NCBI GenBank assembly: GCA_016928715.1
Contig: JAFGKG010000097.1
Location: forward strand, 1-45,216
Source of the DNA: Chloroflexia bacterium
GTDB lineage: Bacteria > Chloroflexota > Chloroflexia > DTKN01
Direction: 5' to 3'
DNA length: 45,216 nt
Part shown: piece after piece, positions 24,030 through 32,670 of the stretch
Position numbering within the stretch: position 1 is the stretch's first letter
Layout: each line of letters begins with the position of its first letter
Notes under the pieces: model-generated
Told to the model about the DNA's origin: nothing
What the model saw: only the letters and a program-made list of their open reading frames with translations
Databases searched by the model: none
Translations under genes and position numbers: made by a program

Positions 24030-25490
24030 TTACACGTTTGCACGTTCGAAATCCCCAAGACGCCGCTCGTGCCACATCCACAGCCCCAGGCCGCCATAGT
24101 ACAGTGCCAAAAACACCACCCCCAGGCGGGGCATTCCCACCGACGCCCAGGCCAACTCCCCGCTCCAGCGGACCACCCGCAGCATATAGGTCGCCAGAAG
24201 CCAGGTGATCCCCCGCAATAGAAAGCCCAATAACGGCAGCCCGCCCAGCAGCAGCGTCAGCGTGCCCGACAGCATCAGGGGCGCCAGGGTGGGGCAGGCC
24301 AGCAGGTTGGAGAGGGGCACGATCAGGGAGAACTGACGAAAGTAAAGCGCGATGATCGGCCAGGTCAGCACCTGCGAGGCCAGGGTCGCGGCCAGCGATT
24401 CGGCCAGAAAGCCGGGCCAACGGGCCAGGGACTGGGTCCAGACGGGCACGAACAAGAGCATGCCCAGGGTCGCCATAAAGGAAAGCTGGAAACCAATGTC
24501 CCAAAGCAGCCCCGGGTTCCACAAGGTCAGTGCCCAGGCCGAGGCCAGCAGGGCCGTGATGCCGTGGCTGGGCCGGCCGACCTGCTGCGCCAACACGTAG
24601 AGAAGGCCCATCAGGGCCGCCCGCAGCACGGCCGCCCCGCCCCCAACGAACATGGTGTAGAGCGCAATGCCCGCCAGCACCAGCGCAAACGAGGCCCTGC
24701 GCGGCAGGCGGCGGCCGACCGCCGCGAAAAAAGCGGCGACGATGCTGATATTCCAACCGGAAATGGCCAGGATGTGCGTGGTCCCGCTGCGCGAAAAGGC
24801 CTGCTGCACCTCTGCCGGCATACTCGTGCGCGTGCCCAGCAGGATGCCCACCAGCAGCGAGGCCTGCGGCTCGGGCAGAAGCCGCTCCAGGCGCCGCCGG
24901 GCCCAATCCCGCACGCGGGCCAGCCCCCGGCGCAGCCTGGAGCCGCCCAATCCATCCATTCGCTCCAGCCGCTCCACCGGGCCCAGCAGCACGTGCATCC
25001 CCTGCCGGGCGAGGTGCTGGCGATAAAAGCTGCTCCCCCCCGCCGGCCTCTCCAGCGTCCCCTCCAGCAGCAGGCGCTCCCCATAGTCGGCCGCCAGGGT
25101 ACGATCCCCCTGGATCAGCACGAGCCCGCCCACCGGCCGCCAGCCCTCCCCCGGCCGGCGCAGCGCCTCCGCCCGCAGCGGAAAACTCGCCCCGTAGGCG
25201 TCCCGCTCCACCTCGCCGGCCACCGTGCCCTGCAGCTCCACCGGCTGGCCGGCGTAAAAGGCGGCCTCGTCCGGCCCCCAGCGGGGCTGGGCCAGGCACC
25301 AGCGCGCCAGACCCAGGACGACGACAAAGGCCAGCAGCAACGGGCGCCGCGAAGCCGGCCGCCGATGCCACAGCACGCCGAGCAGGGACAAAAGGCCGGC
25401 CAGCAGGCCCACCACCGGCCAGCCCGCCCGCAGCCACGTTCCCAGGGCGATTCCAACCAACCAGGCCAACGCTACATGGACCAGGGTCAT
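24030..25490 (-). CDS. comEC: ComEC/Rec2 DNA-uptake channel, short form
   Basis: A 486-residue polytopic protein starting at ATG 25490 behind GGGGGAG. It has an N-terminal DUF4131-type OB region and the Competence domain with LVGILLGTRTSMPAEVQQAF, then SGTTHILAISGWNISIV. Many membrane helices fill the C-terminal half. Full ComEC proteins of 700-800 residues end in a metallo-beta-lactamase domain thought to degrade the non-transported strand; that domain is absent and the frame closes normally. The gene converges with pcrA, 19 bases apart. It would pass single-stranded DNA through the membrane if competence exists. Confidence 0.92.
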   Translation of the reverse strand: MTLVHVALAWLVGIALGTWLRAGWPVVGLLAGLLSLLGVLWHRRPASRRPLLLAFVVVLGLARWCLAQPRWGPDEAAFYAGQPVELQGTVAGEVERDAYGASFPLRAEALRRPGEGWRPVGGLVLIQGDRTLAADYGERLLLEGTLERPAGGSSFYRQHLARQGMHVLLGPVERLERMDGLGGSRLRRGLARVRDWARRRLERLLPEPQASLLVGILLGTRTSMPAEVQQAFSRSGTTHILAISGWNISIVAAFFAAVGRRLPRRASFALVLAGIALYTMFVGGGAAVLRAALMGLLYVLAQQVGRPSHGITALLASAWALTLWNPGLLWDIGFQLSFMATLGMLLFVPVWTQSLARWPGFLAESLAATLASQVLTWPIIALYFRQFSLIVPLSNLLACPTLAPLMLSGTLTLLLGGLPLLGFLLRGITWLLATYMLRVVRWSGELAWASVGMPRLGVVFLALYYGGLGLWMWHERRLGDFERANV

Positions 25491-25522
25491 CGGGCTCCCC
25501 CTTCGCTTTCCCCGTTGAATCC

Positions 25523-25551
25523 ATGGTAGCATATTCGGGCTAACCTGTCAA
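25523..25551 (-). promoter_or_regulatory. promoter of comEC
   Basis: On the minus strand, TTGACA (25546-25551) and TACCAT (25523-25528) are 17 bases apart, about 30 bases upstream of the start codon. Confidence 0.6.
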
Positions 25552-25716
25552 TGGTTATCCCAAGAGGTCAAGGGAGGCATTTCCCGCCCGAAAATGCTGC
25601 TGACTGAACCGGTGAAGCTTGTTTTTTGTCCCCAACCAGGTTGAAATGGCCAGCGGAAACACCTCGCCCAACAAAAATGGCGCGCATCCCAAGCGCTTTT
25701 TCGTGACCCGGATCAC

Positions 25717-25745
25717 TTGACGTTCCGCCACTGCAATGCTAGAAT
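25717..25745 (+). promoter_or_regulatory. promoter of the NifU-type gene
   Basis: TTGACG (25717-25722) and TAGAAT (25740-25745) are 17 bases apart, with transcription expected near 25752. Confidence 0.65.
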
Positions 25746-25804
25746 AAAGTCACGGTAACTATGCGCGATATGCTTGCAATCAAACGTTTTGAAGGAGATC
25801 CGTA

Positions 25805-26026
25805 ATGCGTGAAAAAGTCGAGGAAGTATTGCTCCAGATCCGTCCCCAGCTACAGGCGGACGGTGGTGATATCGCCCTGGTCGATGTCGAAGAGGATGGC
25901 ACCGTCAAAGTAGAGCTGCAGGGTGCCTGCCGGGGCTGCCCGATGTCGCAGATGACCCTGGCCTGGGGCGTGGAGCGCGTACTCAAAGAACGTATCCCCG
26001 GGGTAACCAAGGTCGTCGCCGTCTGA
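25805..26026 (+). CDS. NifU C-terminal (Nfu) Fe-S scaffold protein
   Basis: A 73-residue single-domain Nfu protein: RPQLQADGGDIALVDV, then GACRGCPMSQMTL with the CxxC pair that holds a transferable Fe-S cluster. It passes clusters from the assembly machinery to client enzymes. GAAGGAG precedes the ATG. It stands alone with its own promoter and ends at a strong inverted repeat; no SUF genes are nearby. Confidence 0.95.
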   Translation: MREKVEEVLLQIRPQLQADGGDIALVDVEEDGTVKVELQGACRGCPMSQMTLAWGVERVLKERIPGVTKVVAV

Positions 26027-26053
26027 GCGAATCCGGTTCAGCCGGAACTAGAG

Positions 26054-26116
26054 AACCACAAAGGACACGAAGGAAAAGAATCTATACCCTTTCTGTCCTT
26101 CGTGTCCTTTGTGGTT
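26054..26116. repeat. perfect 21-bp inverted repeat, likely bidirectional transcription barrier
   Basis: The arms 26054-26074 and 26096-26116 are exact complements (the left begins AACCACAAAGGACACGAAGG), with a 21-base loop. It sits between the convergent nfu and LivK-like genes. Without a clear T-run, termination is inferred from position and stability. It may be a copy of a dispersed repeat. Confidence 0.75.
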
Positions 26117-26139
26117 GCAATCCTTAACCAAAAGTCCGC

Positions 26140-27309
26140 CTACTCCTCCCCCCACTCCACGAACTGGCCGTCCTCCACCACAAACATGGGGATGTCCTGT
26201 TCGATTAAATCCCCGTTCTCGTCGTAACGCAGCGTGCCATAGGGGGTCTCGATGTCCAGGCTGCGGATGGCCCGGGCCACCTCGTACCCGTCGGTGGTCC
26301 CGGCTGCCTCGATTCCCTCCAGAATCACCACCGCGGCCGCATAGCCGGCCGGGCTGTTGATGCCGGGCTGGTAGCGGTATTGCTGGCGAAACTCTTGCAC
26401 CCACGGCTCCATGGCCGAGGTGGCCAGCACGTCGGGAAAGAGCGAGGAGATATAGGCCCCCTCGGCGGCCCGGCCCGCCTCGCGCAAAAAGCCGTACTCA
26501 AAGGAGCCATCCCCGCTGAGAAAGGGGGCCTCCAGCCCGGCCTCGCGCATCTGCCGCAGCAAAATGTCCCCGCCGGGATAATAGCCGGAGAAAAAGACCA
26601 GGTCCGGCTGTTCGGATTTGAGCTCGTCGACAATGCCGCTGAAATCCACCACCCCGTCCTCGTAGGGGTGGGTCCCCACGATCTCTGCGCCCAAGGACCG
26701 GGCGCGCGCAGAAAACTCGTCCCGCAGGCCCTCGGAATAGGTGTCCCCCCCAATGTGCACGATCGAGATGCGCCGCGCGCCCAGCGTGTTCACGGCAAAC
26801 TCGGCGTCCAGCGGTCCCTGCACCGAGTCGATCGGGCAGACCCGGAAAAAGGTCTCGAGGCCCTGCTGGCTGATGACCGGGTTGCTGGCCATGGTAGTGA
26901 CCTGCACGAGGCCGGCCTGGGCATAGATCTCGGATGCGGGCAGGGTGGCGCCGCTGGAATAGTGGCCCACGACGGCCTCGACATGCTCCTCCTCCACGAA
27001 CTGGCGGGCCACCTCCACCGCGACCTCGCCATCGGCCTCGTCGTCCAGGGGCACGATGACGACCTTGCGGCCCAGGACCCCCCCGCGCTGGTTGTAGTGC
27101 AGGGCCGCCAACTCGGCGCCGTGCCACAGGTCGATACCCACAGCGGCCTGGTCCCCGGTCAGGGGGCCGGCGTAGCCGATGCGGATCTCCCCACTATAGT
27201 TGTGTGTGTCCGGGTCCACCGTGCCCGAGGGGGCGCCACAACTCGCCAGCACAGCCGCCGCTAACAGAACGACGCATAGCTTTCGAACCAGCCTCTGCCA
27301 CAACCTCAC
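26140..27309 (-). CDS. LivK-like periplasmic-binding lipoprotein
   Basis: A 389-residue type I periplasmic binding protein of the branched-chain amino acid/amide group. It starts at GTG 27309 with GGAGG 6 bases before. The signal ends LASC with the lipid Cys at 24. IRIGYAGPLTGDQAAVGIDL and VVGHYSSGATLPASEIYAQA are characteristic of LivK/ANF-receptor proteins. No liv permease or ATPase genes are adjacent. Instead it ends a cluster with a coiled-coil membrane protein, two other binding proteins and PspA, so it may be a sensor component rather than a transporter subunit. Confidence 0.88.
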   Translation of the reverse strand: MRLWQRLVRKLCVVLLAAAVLASCGAPSGTVDPDTHNYSGEIRIGYAGPLTGDQAAVGIDLWHGAELAALHYNQRGGVLGRKVVIVPLDDEADGEVAVEVARQFVEEEHVEAVVGHYSSGATLPASEIYAQAGLVQVTTMASNPVISQQGLETFFRVCPIDSVQGPLDAEFAVNTLGARRISIVHIGGDTYSEGLRDEFSARARSLGAEIVGTHPYEDGVVDFSGIVDELKSEQPDLVFFSGYYPGGDILLRQMREAGLEAPFLSGDGSFEYGFLREAGRAAEGAYISSLFPDVLATSAMEPWVQEFRQQYRYQPGINSPAGYAAAVVILEGIEAAGTTDGYEVARAIRSLDIETPYGTLRYDENGDLIEQDIPMFVVEDGQFVEWGEE

Positions 27310-27337
27310 GGATGACCTCCTGCCTCTACCCGCAAAC

Positions 27338-28171
27338 TCATTGTCGGGAAAAAATCTCGTCCATGGCCTGGTTGGTCAGGCGCAACTCTTCGACCTGCTC
27401 CTGCAAGCTCTGGGCCACGACATCGCTGGCCTCGGTCAGGTTCCGAATCTCGGCCGACCGGACCATCAACACCTGGGAGTACAGGTTGTCCAGCGTCGTC
27501 GCGGCCCGCTGCAATTGGGCATTCCAGCGTTCCAGGGCATTGCGCACCTTGGAGAGGTTGCCGAGCAGTTCCTCCTTGGTCGCCAGGGTCTCCTGGTACT
27601 GCCTTTTCAGGTAATCGTCCTTTGTCTTGGCGACCGCCTGTCGCAGGCGTTCGACCTCCTGCCGCTCACGGGCCTCATTGACCGGGCTCAACGATTCCTC
27701 CAGGGACTGCGCCTTGTAGGCAATCTCAAAAATGGTGTCGCTGATCAGGATTACCTGCTCCTGGGTTCGGGAGAGAGCCCGCTGGATGGGAGCGGGGGAC
27801 TCGGCGATGGCCCGTTCGATCCGTTTGCGGTCATCCAGCGCCTCCTGCATGATGGTGGCATACTTGCCGCGCAGCTTGCTCAGGTCGGCGCTGCGTTCGG
27901 GATAGAGTTCGTCGATAATGACCCGCCGGATCTGCTCCTCATCGCGCAGGGTGCCCCAGGCCATGAGCGCGTAAAAGAGCAGGCCCAGGGGAAAAAAGAT
28001 GCCGCCGACCAGGGTATAGCCCATCAACAAGAGCACCGTACCCACCACCAAGGTGATCACCAGGACGCCGGCCGCCCAGGGGGTGGTCAGGGCATAGGTC
28101 AGGGCGATGCGCCGTTTGCGGCGCTGCATCTCCCGGGAGATAGGTTCGGGTGCACTCATCGGTTCATCCAT
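27338..28171 (-). CDS. two-helix membrane protein with long coiled coil
   Basis: A 277-residue protein. It has a basic N-terminus, two close membrane helices (about 28-48 and 52-72, around VLVITLVVGTVLLLMGYT), then about 200 residues of charged heptad-rich coil with many Glu, Gln and Arg. No enzymatic motif is seen. It lies 27 bases after the SBP-VWA gene and 28 bases before the LivK-like gene. The shape suggests an inner-membrane adaptor that could contact PspA or the VWA partner from the cytoplasm; that is inference. Confidence 0.7.
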   Translation of the reverse strand: MDEPMSAPEPISREMQRRKRRIALTYALTTPWAAGVLVITLVVGTVLLLMGYTLVGGIFFPLGLLFYALMAWGTLRDEEQIRRVIIDELYPERSADLSKLRGKYATIMQEALDDRKRIERAIAESPAPIQRALSRTQEQVILISDTIFEIAYKAQSLEESLSPVNEARERQEVERLRQAVAKTKDDYLKRQYQETLATKEELLGNLSKVRNALERWNAQLQRAATTLDNLYSQVLMVRSAEIRNLTEASDVVAQSLQEQVEELRLTNQAMDEIFSRQ

Positions 28172-28198
28172 TTGCGGTCCCTGTAGGAACGGGCCGGC

Positions 28199-29902
28199 CT
28201 AGAAATAACTGGACAGGATCACATAGATGCGGCGAATGTTCTCCGGCGTTCCCTCGACCATGCGCGCCTGGGTGGCTTGGGCGATCTCTTGCAGCAGGGC
28301 CCGGTCGGCATCGTCGCCATAGGAAATGGTGAAAATACGCACGGTCTGCTCGGCGGCCGCCGTCTGCTGCAGCTCGCGCAGCAATTGCCCCTTGCTGTGC
28401 CTCGAGGCCGTGTCCAGCCCATCGCTCATCAGCACGATGGCATTGATGCGGCCGGGGTCATAGGCCTGCCGGATCACTTCTACCGCCTCCAAAGAGACGT
28501 CATAGAGCACGGTCTTGTACTCGGCCTGTAAAAAGTTGATCTCGCTCTCCACCTGGTCCCGTTTCGGGCCCAAGGGGGTCAGCGGGGTCAGGGTCTCGAC
28601 ACGGTCGTTAAAGGTCAGGATGCCCACGTGGTCGTCATCGGTCATCTGCTCCAAGAACAATTTCAGGCCATCCTGCACCGCAACCAGCTTTTCCCCCTCC
28701 ATAGATCCAGAGATATCCACCACCAGGAGCAGGTTGACCCGTTTGCGCACCTCCAGCCAGGTTTCCAGCAGTGCCTCGGTAGTCTCGGCCGAGGGCACCT
28801 CCAGCACAGTCTGCGGTTGGAAGGGGTCGACGCCCATGTCAGCGCGGATGATCGAGTTCTCCAGGGGAATGGTGGTGTTGGCCGGCCGAAAGCCCACCTC
28901 CAGGGCTTTTTCCTGGGATTCCCGCGAGAGCATAAAGTCGCGCAGCGCCAGCGCCGCAGCGGTCTCTTGGGCGCTGATCCAGTCGCCCCGCAGCACCACA
29001 TAGGGATGGTCGCTCCAAAAGGTGCCTTCCCGGGGATAGATCGCCACCAGAGGTTGGGGCAGGGATCCATAATATCCGCCGTTCAGCCGGACGACGGTGT
29101 GCTCTTCGAGCACGACGGCGCTGGCATAGGCCGGCCCCCGTTGGGCCATCTGCTGGGCAAAATACTCGCTGGACTCGCCATAGTGAATGATGGCCTGCTC
29201 GATCTCTTGGACATAGCGCCGCGTCTCGGGCCGGGCCAGGTCCTCCGGCGTCAGATCACGCACCTTGCCGGCCCCGGCATAGCTCTCTGCGGCCACGCTG
29301 AGCAGCCCGCTGTTGGAAAAGTAGGGATTGGTGTGTCCCAGCTTGAAACTGCCCCACTCGGCGTGTCCAAAGGCGCCCCAGCCGCGCGGGTCCAGGGTAG
29401 CGGCAATGATCTCCTGCCAGCCCAGTTCCTGGCTGGGGTAGCCCATCGCCTGGGCGTGGTCCTGCCACATGGCGATGACCAGTGGGCTGACCACGAGAGG
29501 TTCGGGATAGACGGCCAGCGGTTCGGTGGAACCGCTCTTTTCCTGCCAGCGCTGGTTCAGCAGAGGCACCCACATCGTGCTGGCGGGGCTCCAGACCGTG
29601 GGGTAGCGCTCCCCGGCCAGGATGGCCTCTAGGGCCGCGCCCGAGTCCATGGCCTCCGCATAGACCTGGACGACCTGCCCGGCGACCTCGATTCGCTGCG
29701 CGTTAAACGCCTGGACACGCTCGGCGAACCAGGCCTCTTTTTCCGGCGAATAGAGCACTACCAGGTCCAACGTTTCTTCCTCGGACACCTCGCCGATCCG
29801 GTCCCGCAGCGACCAGATCAAACCCCCGGCCGCGCAGCAGAGCAGCGAGGTCAGCAGCACCCCCAATACAATCCACAAAACGGTCCGTTGGTCTCGGCTC
29901 AC
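28199..29902 (-). CDS. extracellular binding protein fused to a VWA domain
   Basis: A 567-residue protein. GTG 29902 is the start, with AGGAGG 5 bases before. One N-terminal membrane helix (about 8-30) anchors a type II binding-protein domain (about 42-370; LVVLYSPEKEAWF, TVWSPASTMWVPLLNQ). From about 385 there is a von Willebrand A domain with an intact MIDAS: DISGS (396-400), TVLYD and SDG (Asp about 494). The binding part is paralogous to the preceding gene. Such proteins may bind a solute or metal and signal to a partner through the VWA face. The fusion is clear; the ligand is not. Confidence 0.85.
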   Translation of the reverse strand: MSRDQRTVLWIVLGVLLTSLLCCAAGGLIWSLRDRIGEVSEEETLDLVVLYSPEKEAWFAERVQAFNAQRIEVAGQVVQVYAEAMDSGAALEAILAGERYPTVWSPASTMWVPLLNQRWQEKSGSTEPLAVYPEPLVVSPLVIAMWQDHAQAMGYPSQELGWQEIIAATLDPRGWGAFGHAEWGSFKLGHTNPYFSNSGLLSVAAESYAGAGKVRDLTPEDLARPETRRYVQEIEQAIIHYGESSEYFAQQMAQRGPAYASAVVLEEHTVVRLNGGYYGSLPQPLVAIYPREGTFWSDHPYVVLRGDWISAQETAAALALRDFMLSRESQEKALEVGFRPANTTIPLENSIIRADMGVDPFQPQTVLEVPSAETTEALLETWLEVRKRVNLLLVVDISGSMEGEKLVAVQDGLKLFLEQMTDDDHVGILTFNDRVETLTPLTPLGPKRDQVESEINFLQAEYKTVLYDVSLEAVEVIRQAYDPGRINAIVLMSDGLDTASRHSKGQLLRELQQTAAAEQTVRIFTISYGDDADRALLQEIAQATQARMVEGTPENIRRIYVILSSYF

Positions 29903-29912
29903 CGCCCCCTCC

Positions 29913-31097
29913 TTAGCGCTGTCGGTTGAACATCACCTGCAGTTCGTGGATGACGTCGGCAGACGGCACCTGCACCAAATTGATGCGCGGGATCTGCACC
30001 TGCAGGCCCTGTTCCTGGTGCTGATTGAAGGGGTTGTCCGGGTCGGTATTGATCACCGGAACGTCGACGTTGGCCGGCCTGAATCCATAGCGCAGCGCTT
30101 CCTCTTGGATCTCTTGGTTGAGCAGGTAGCGTTGAAATTCGAGGGCGGCGTCCTTCTGGTCGGCGCTGGTCCAATCGGCCAACAGGACGCAGAAGGGATG
30201 GTCGTTCCACAGGTTCAACTCGGGGTAGAATACCCGCAGGGTATTCCCCCAGCGGCCCGGCGCGTTCTGCATCTGGGCGGCGACCAGGTTTTCATAGACC
30301 ATGATGATGTCATAGGTCGAGGGTCCATAGAGGATCATGTGGTTCATCAGGTCCGCCGAGCTGCGGTCATAGCCGCCGACGACGCTGCGCCAGAGGGGCA
30401 GGATCCAATTCTGATAGCCCGGATCCACAATGTCGTCCACTTTCAAATTGCGCGTCTTGTTGTGATAGTTGTAGGTCGCCAGGGTAACCGCGGTCAGGCC
30501 CGAATTGCTATAGACGGGGTCGGTCTGGCCAAACTTGACGTAACCCCAATCGGCCGCCCCGCCCAGTCCCTGCCAACCATGCTCGTTGGCCACGGCCTGC
30601 TGCACAGTGTCCCAATCCGGCTCACCCAGCGCCGGGATAAAGACCTGGGCCCGGTCCTCCCACATCACAAAGACCATGGGCGAAAGCACCAGGGGGGTGG
30701 CCTGGTACTGGCCGACGCGCATGATCAGGTCGGTACCGTGGACGGTGCGCCACTCGGCATTGAGGGCGTTGACCCAGAGCATCGAGGCCGGGGACCAGGC
30801 CGTCGGTTGAATATCCCCGTTCTTGATCTGAAAGAGGGCTTCGCCGCTGTCCAGGCCAATCAACTCGACCACAATGCGCTGTCCGTTGAGTTCGTGTTCC
30901 TCTTGGTTAAAACGCTCAGCGGCCGAGCGCATCCACTCCCCTTCCTCTGTGGCATAGACCACCTGGATCCGCAGTTCGGCCTGCGGGTTGACGCCATTCC
31001 CGCCCTCACGCCGCAACAGGCCCAAATAGACACCCGCGATCACGCCTACCGCGGCCAGCAAGAAAATTACGAAAAGGATCAGGTTGCGCCTACGCAT
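29913..31097 (-). CDS. membrane-anchored extracellular binding protein (type II fold)
   Basis: A 394-residue protein with one N-terminal helix and a binding-protein domain. IQVVYATEEGEWMRSAAERF, TAWSPASMLWVNALN and YGFRPANVDVPV align throughout with the N-terminal part of the SBP-VWA protein encoded 10 bases downstream, so the two arose by duplication; this one lacks VWA. GAGGACCC precedes the ATG. It resembles molybdate/phosphate-type binding proteins, but no permease is near. A 364-base gap separates it from the upstream pspA gene. Confidence 0.85.
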   Translation of the reverse strand: MRRRNLILFVIFLLAAVGVIAGVYLGLLRREGGNGVNPQAELRIQVVYATEEGEWMRSAAERFNQEEHELNGQRIVVELIGLDSGEALFQIKNGDIQPTAWSPASMLWVNALNAEWRTVHGTDLIMRVGQYQATPLVLSPMVFVMWEDRAQVFIPALGEPDWDTVQQAVANEHGWQGLGGAADWGYVKFGQTDPVYSNSGLTAVTLATYNYHNKTRNLKVDDIVDPGYQNWILPLWRSVVGGYDRSSADLMNHMILYGPSTYDIIMVYENLVAAQMQNAPGRWGNTLRVFYPELNLWNDHPFCVLLADWTSADQKDAALEFQRYLLNQEIQEEALRYGFRPANVDVPVINTDPDNPFNQHQEQGLQVQIPRINLVQVPSADVIHELQVMFNRQR

Positions 31098-31461
31098 GGG
31101 TCCTCGCTCGATTTCATCTAGGGGGAAACAAATTTGGCCCGTAGGAAATGGCAGCCCCCCGACATGCCGTCGGGAATGGGCACCTGGGTTAAGCCCCGCT
31201 CAGAGACTCTGCCGCTCAAAAGCACGCTGGGCGCAATCGTTCACGGGGGTGGGCCGGACCGGTTGGGACCGGATCGAGGGCGCCTCCGCAGCACCCGGAC
31301 GGCTTCAAGCGGCCACACCCCGCCCAGAAAGCCCCCGTGAACGACTGGGCTCCGGCCTGCGCCAGGCTCAACGCCCGCCCAGGCAGCACTTTTTAAGGCC
31401 GGCCTCGCCGGCAAATCCTCAAGGCCAAACTTTGGAGCGACCAGGGGACCAGGCCCTGTTC
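31098..31461 (-). other. 364-base spacer with long-range inverted repeat; possible structured RNA
   Basis: No gene is supported here. TCGTTCACGGGGG (31237-31249) is exactly complementary to CCCCCGTGAACGA (31332-31344), enclosing 82 GC-rich bases with further pairing possibilities. GCCGGC-GAG-GCCGGC forms a separate hairpin near 31400. It lies between pspA and the binding-protein gene on their strand and could be a processed mRNA spacer, a cis-regulator or a degenerate repeat element. Confidence 0.5.
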
Positions 31462-32130
31462 TTACTCCATCCCCAGCTTTTTCTTCAACTCGGCCAAGTC
31501 GGCCTCGGCGGCGGTATCGGCCTCGACGTCCTCCATCTGGATTTCCAGCGCGCCGCCCTCCAGCTCGGCCATGGCCTGGGCCTGGGCCAGCCGATCGTTG
31601 ACCTTTTCTTCCATCCGGCCCAGTCCCTCAAAGGCCGTGGTAGAGTCGCCCAGGGTCCGCACCGTGGCAACGATGGCCTCCTGGGTCTCAGCCTGGTGCT
31701 TTTTGGCAATGATCAGCTCGCGGCGGGCCTTGGCCTCGGCGATCTTGGCCTCCAGTTTGGCCAGGGCGTCCCGCAGTTCCTCGACCTGCTGGTCCTGGGA
31801 CTCGTACTGCTTCTGGTAGCTCTCGGCTAACTGCAGGTAGCCGCGCCGGCGGATCAAGGCCTGCTTGGCCAGATCTTCCTTCTCGGCCTGCAGGGCGGCC
31901 GTCGCCTTGCTCTCCCACTCGTCGGCCATGGCCTGGTTAGAGGTCCAGAGCCGGTGTAGTTTGTTCTCGTCGGCCATAGCGGCCGCCACGGCGGTGCGGG
32001 TCTCGTAAAGTTGGTCCTGCATCTGTCGCAGGTACTCGTTGACCATCTTTTCCGGATCCTCCGCCTTGTCCAACATCGCGTTGAGGTTGGCACTGACCAG
32101 ATCACGAATGCGCTTGAGCAGAGATGCCAT
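31462..32130 (-). CDS. pspA: PspA/IM30 family membrane-stress protein
   Basis: A 222-residue ESCRT-III-like protein: MASLLKRIRDLVSANLNAML as amphipathic N-terminal helix, then DPEKMVNEYLRQMQDQL, the hallmark of PspA/Vipp1, and a continuous helical hairpin. The family coats and stabilises damaged membranes. AAGGAGG precedes the ATG. Two overlapping promoters lie upstream. It is the promoter-proximal gene of the cluster with VWA and binding proteins, suggesting an envelope-stress role for the set. Confidence 0.94.
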   Translation of the reverse strand: MASLLKRIRDLVSANLNAMLDKAEDPEKMVNEYLRQMQDQLYETRTAVAAAMADENKLHRLWTSNQAMADEWESKATAALQAEKEDLAKQALIRRRGYLQLAESYQKQYESQDQQVEELRDALAKLEAKIAEAKARRELIIAKKHQAETQEAIVATVRTLGDSTTAFEGLGRMEEKVNDRLAQAQAMAELEGGALEIQMEDVEADTAAEADLAELKKKLGME

Positions 32131-32171
32131 CTTGTTTCCTCCTTATTTCAGACTGTTAGGCTATCCAGCCT

Positions 32172-32221
32172 ATTGTACCACAAGGCCGTATCATTGTACA
32201 GCCATTGCGATTACGCAGTAA
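32172..32221 (-). promoter_or_regulatory. two overlapping promoters of pspA
   Basis: On the minus strand, TTACTG (32216-32221) with TACAAT (32193-32198) at 17 bases, and TGTACA (32195-32200) with TACAAT (32172-32177) at 17 bases, form two staggered candidate promoters 21 bases apart. The second leads to a 30-base leader. Confidence 0.5.
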
Positions 32222-32279
32222 GGCGGCAAAAGTTTCAAGGCCGGGATATTGGGGAATACCCACACCACGGCCGCGCCGA

Positions 32280-32642
32280 TTACCCCAGCAAATCGGGGGC
32301 TTGCTCTTGGGGCCCTAGCCCGGCCTGTTCGCCGCCCTCGGCCTCTGGCCGGGGGGTGTGATCCCCCAGGTGGGAGGGCGGCACCCGCATCCCGTCGTCC
32401 CCGGAAACTCGGGGCGGGAGCACAGCGCGCTGCCGGCCCAGCGGCGGTCCTTCCGCCTCCAGATCCTGCACCCAATGCCGCAGCTCGTATTCCATCTCGG
32501 CGCCGGCCCGGCGGACCTGGCCCATAAAGTGGCCCACCGTGCGAAGCAGTTCGGGGATGCGCTTGGGGCCCAGGAGCACCAGGATCAGGATGGCCAGGAA
32601 CAACAGTTCCCCAAAGCCGACACCAAAGAGGTTGCCACCCAT
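32280..32642 (-). CDS. tatB: TatB-like subunit of the twin-arginine translocase
   Basis: A 120-residue protein with the TatA/B plan: short outside N-terminus, one helix (GFGELLFLAILILVLLGP), the hinge GPKRIPELLRTVG, an amphipathic helix and a long polar tail. GFGELL and GPKR resemble TatB more than TatA. With TatC, which is not in the window, it would receive folded precursors with RR signals. It lies 28 bases after tatA. Confidence 0.82.
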   Translation of the reverse strand: MGGNLFGVGFGELLFLAILILVLLGPKRIPELLRTVGHFMGQVRRAGAEMEYELRHWVQDLEAEGPPLGRQRAVLPPRVSGDDGMRVPPSHLGDHTPRPEAEGGEQAGLGPQEQAPDLLG

Positions 32643-32670
32643 GTGCTCGTTCCCTCAGTCTTGGCGGGGA

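Larger units (their letters stand above)
25491..25804. other. 314-base divergent intergenic region
   Basis: It holds the comEC promoter at the left and the NifU-type gene promoter at the right. In between, about 160 bases show no open frame, strong hairpin or repeat that I can support. Confidence 0.6.

Noticed and set aside
24025-24047. Inverted repeat GAACGT/ACGTTC as comEC-pcrA terminator
   Set aside because: The stem is only 6 bp inside comEC coding sequence and has no T-run.
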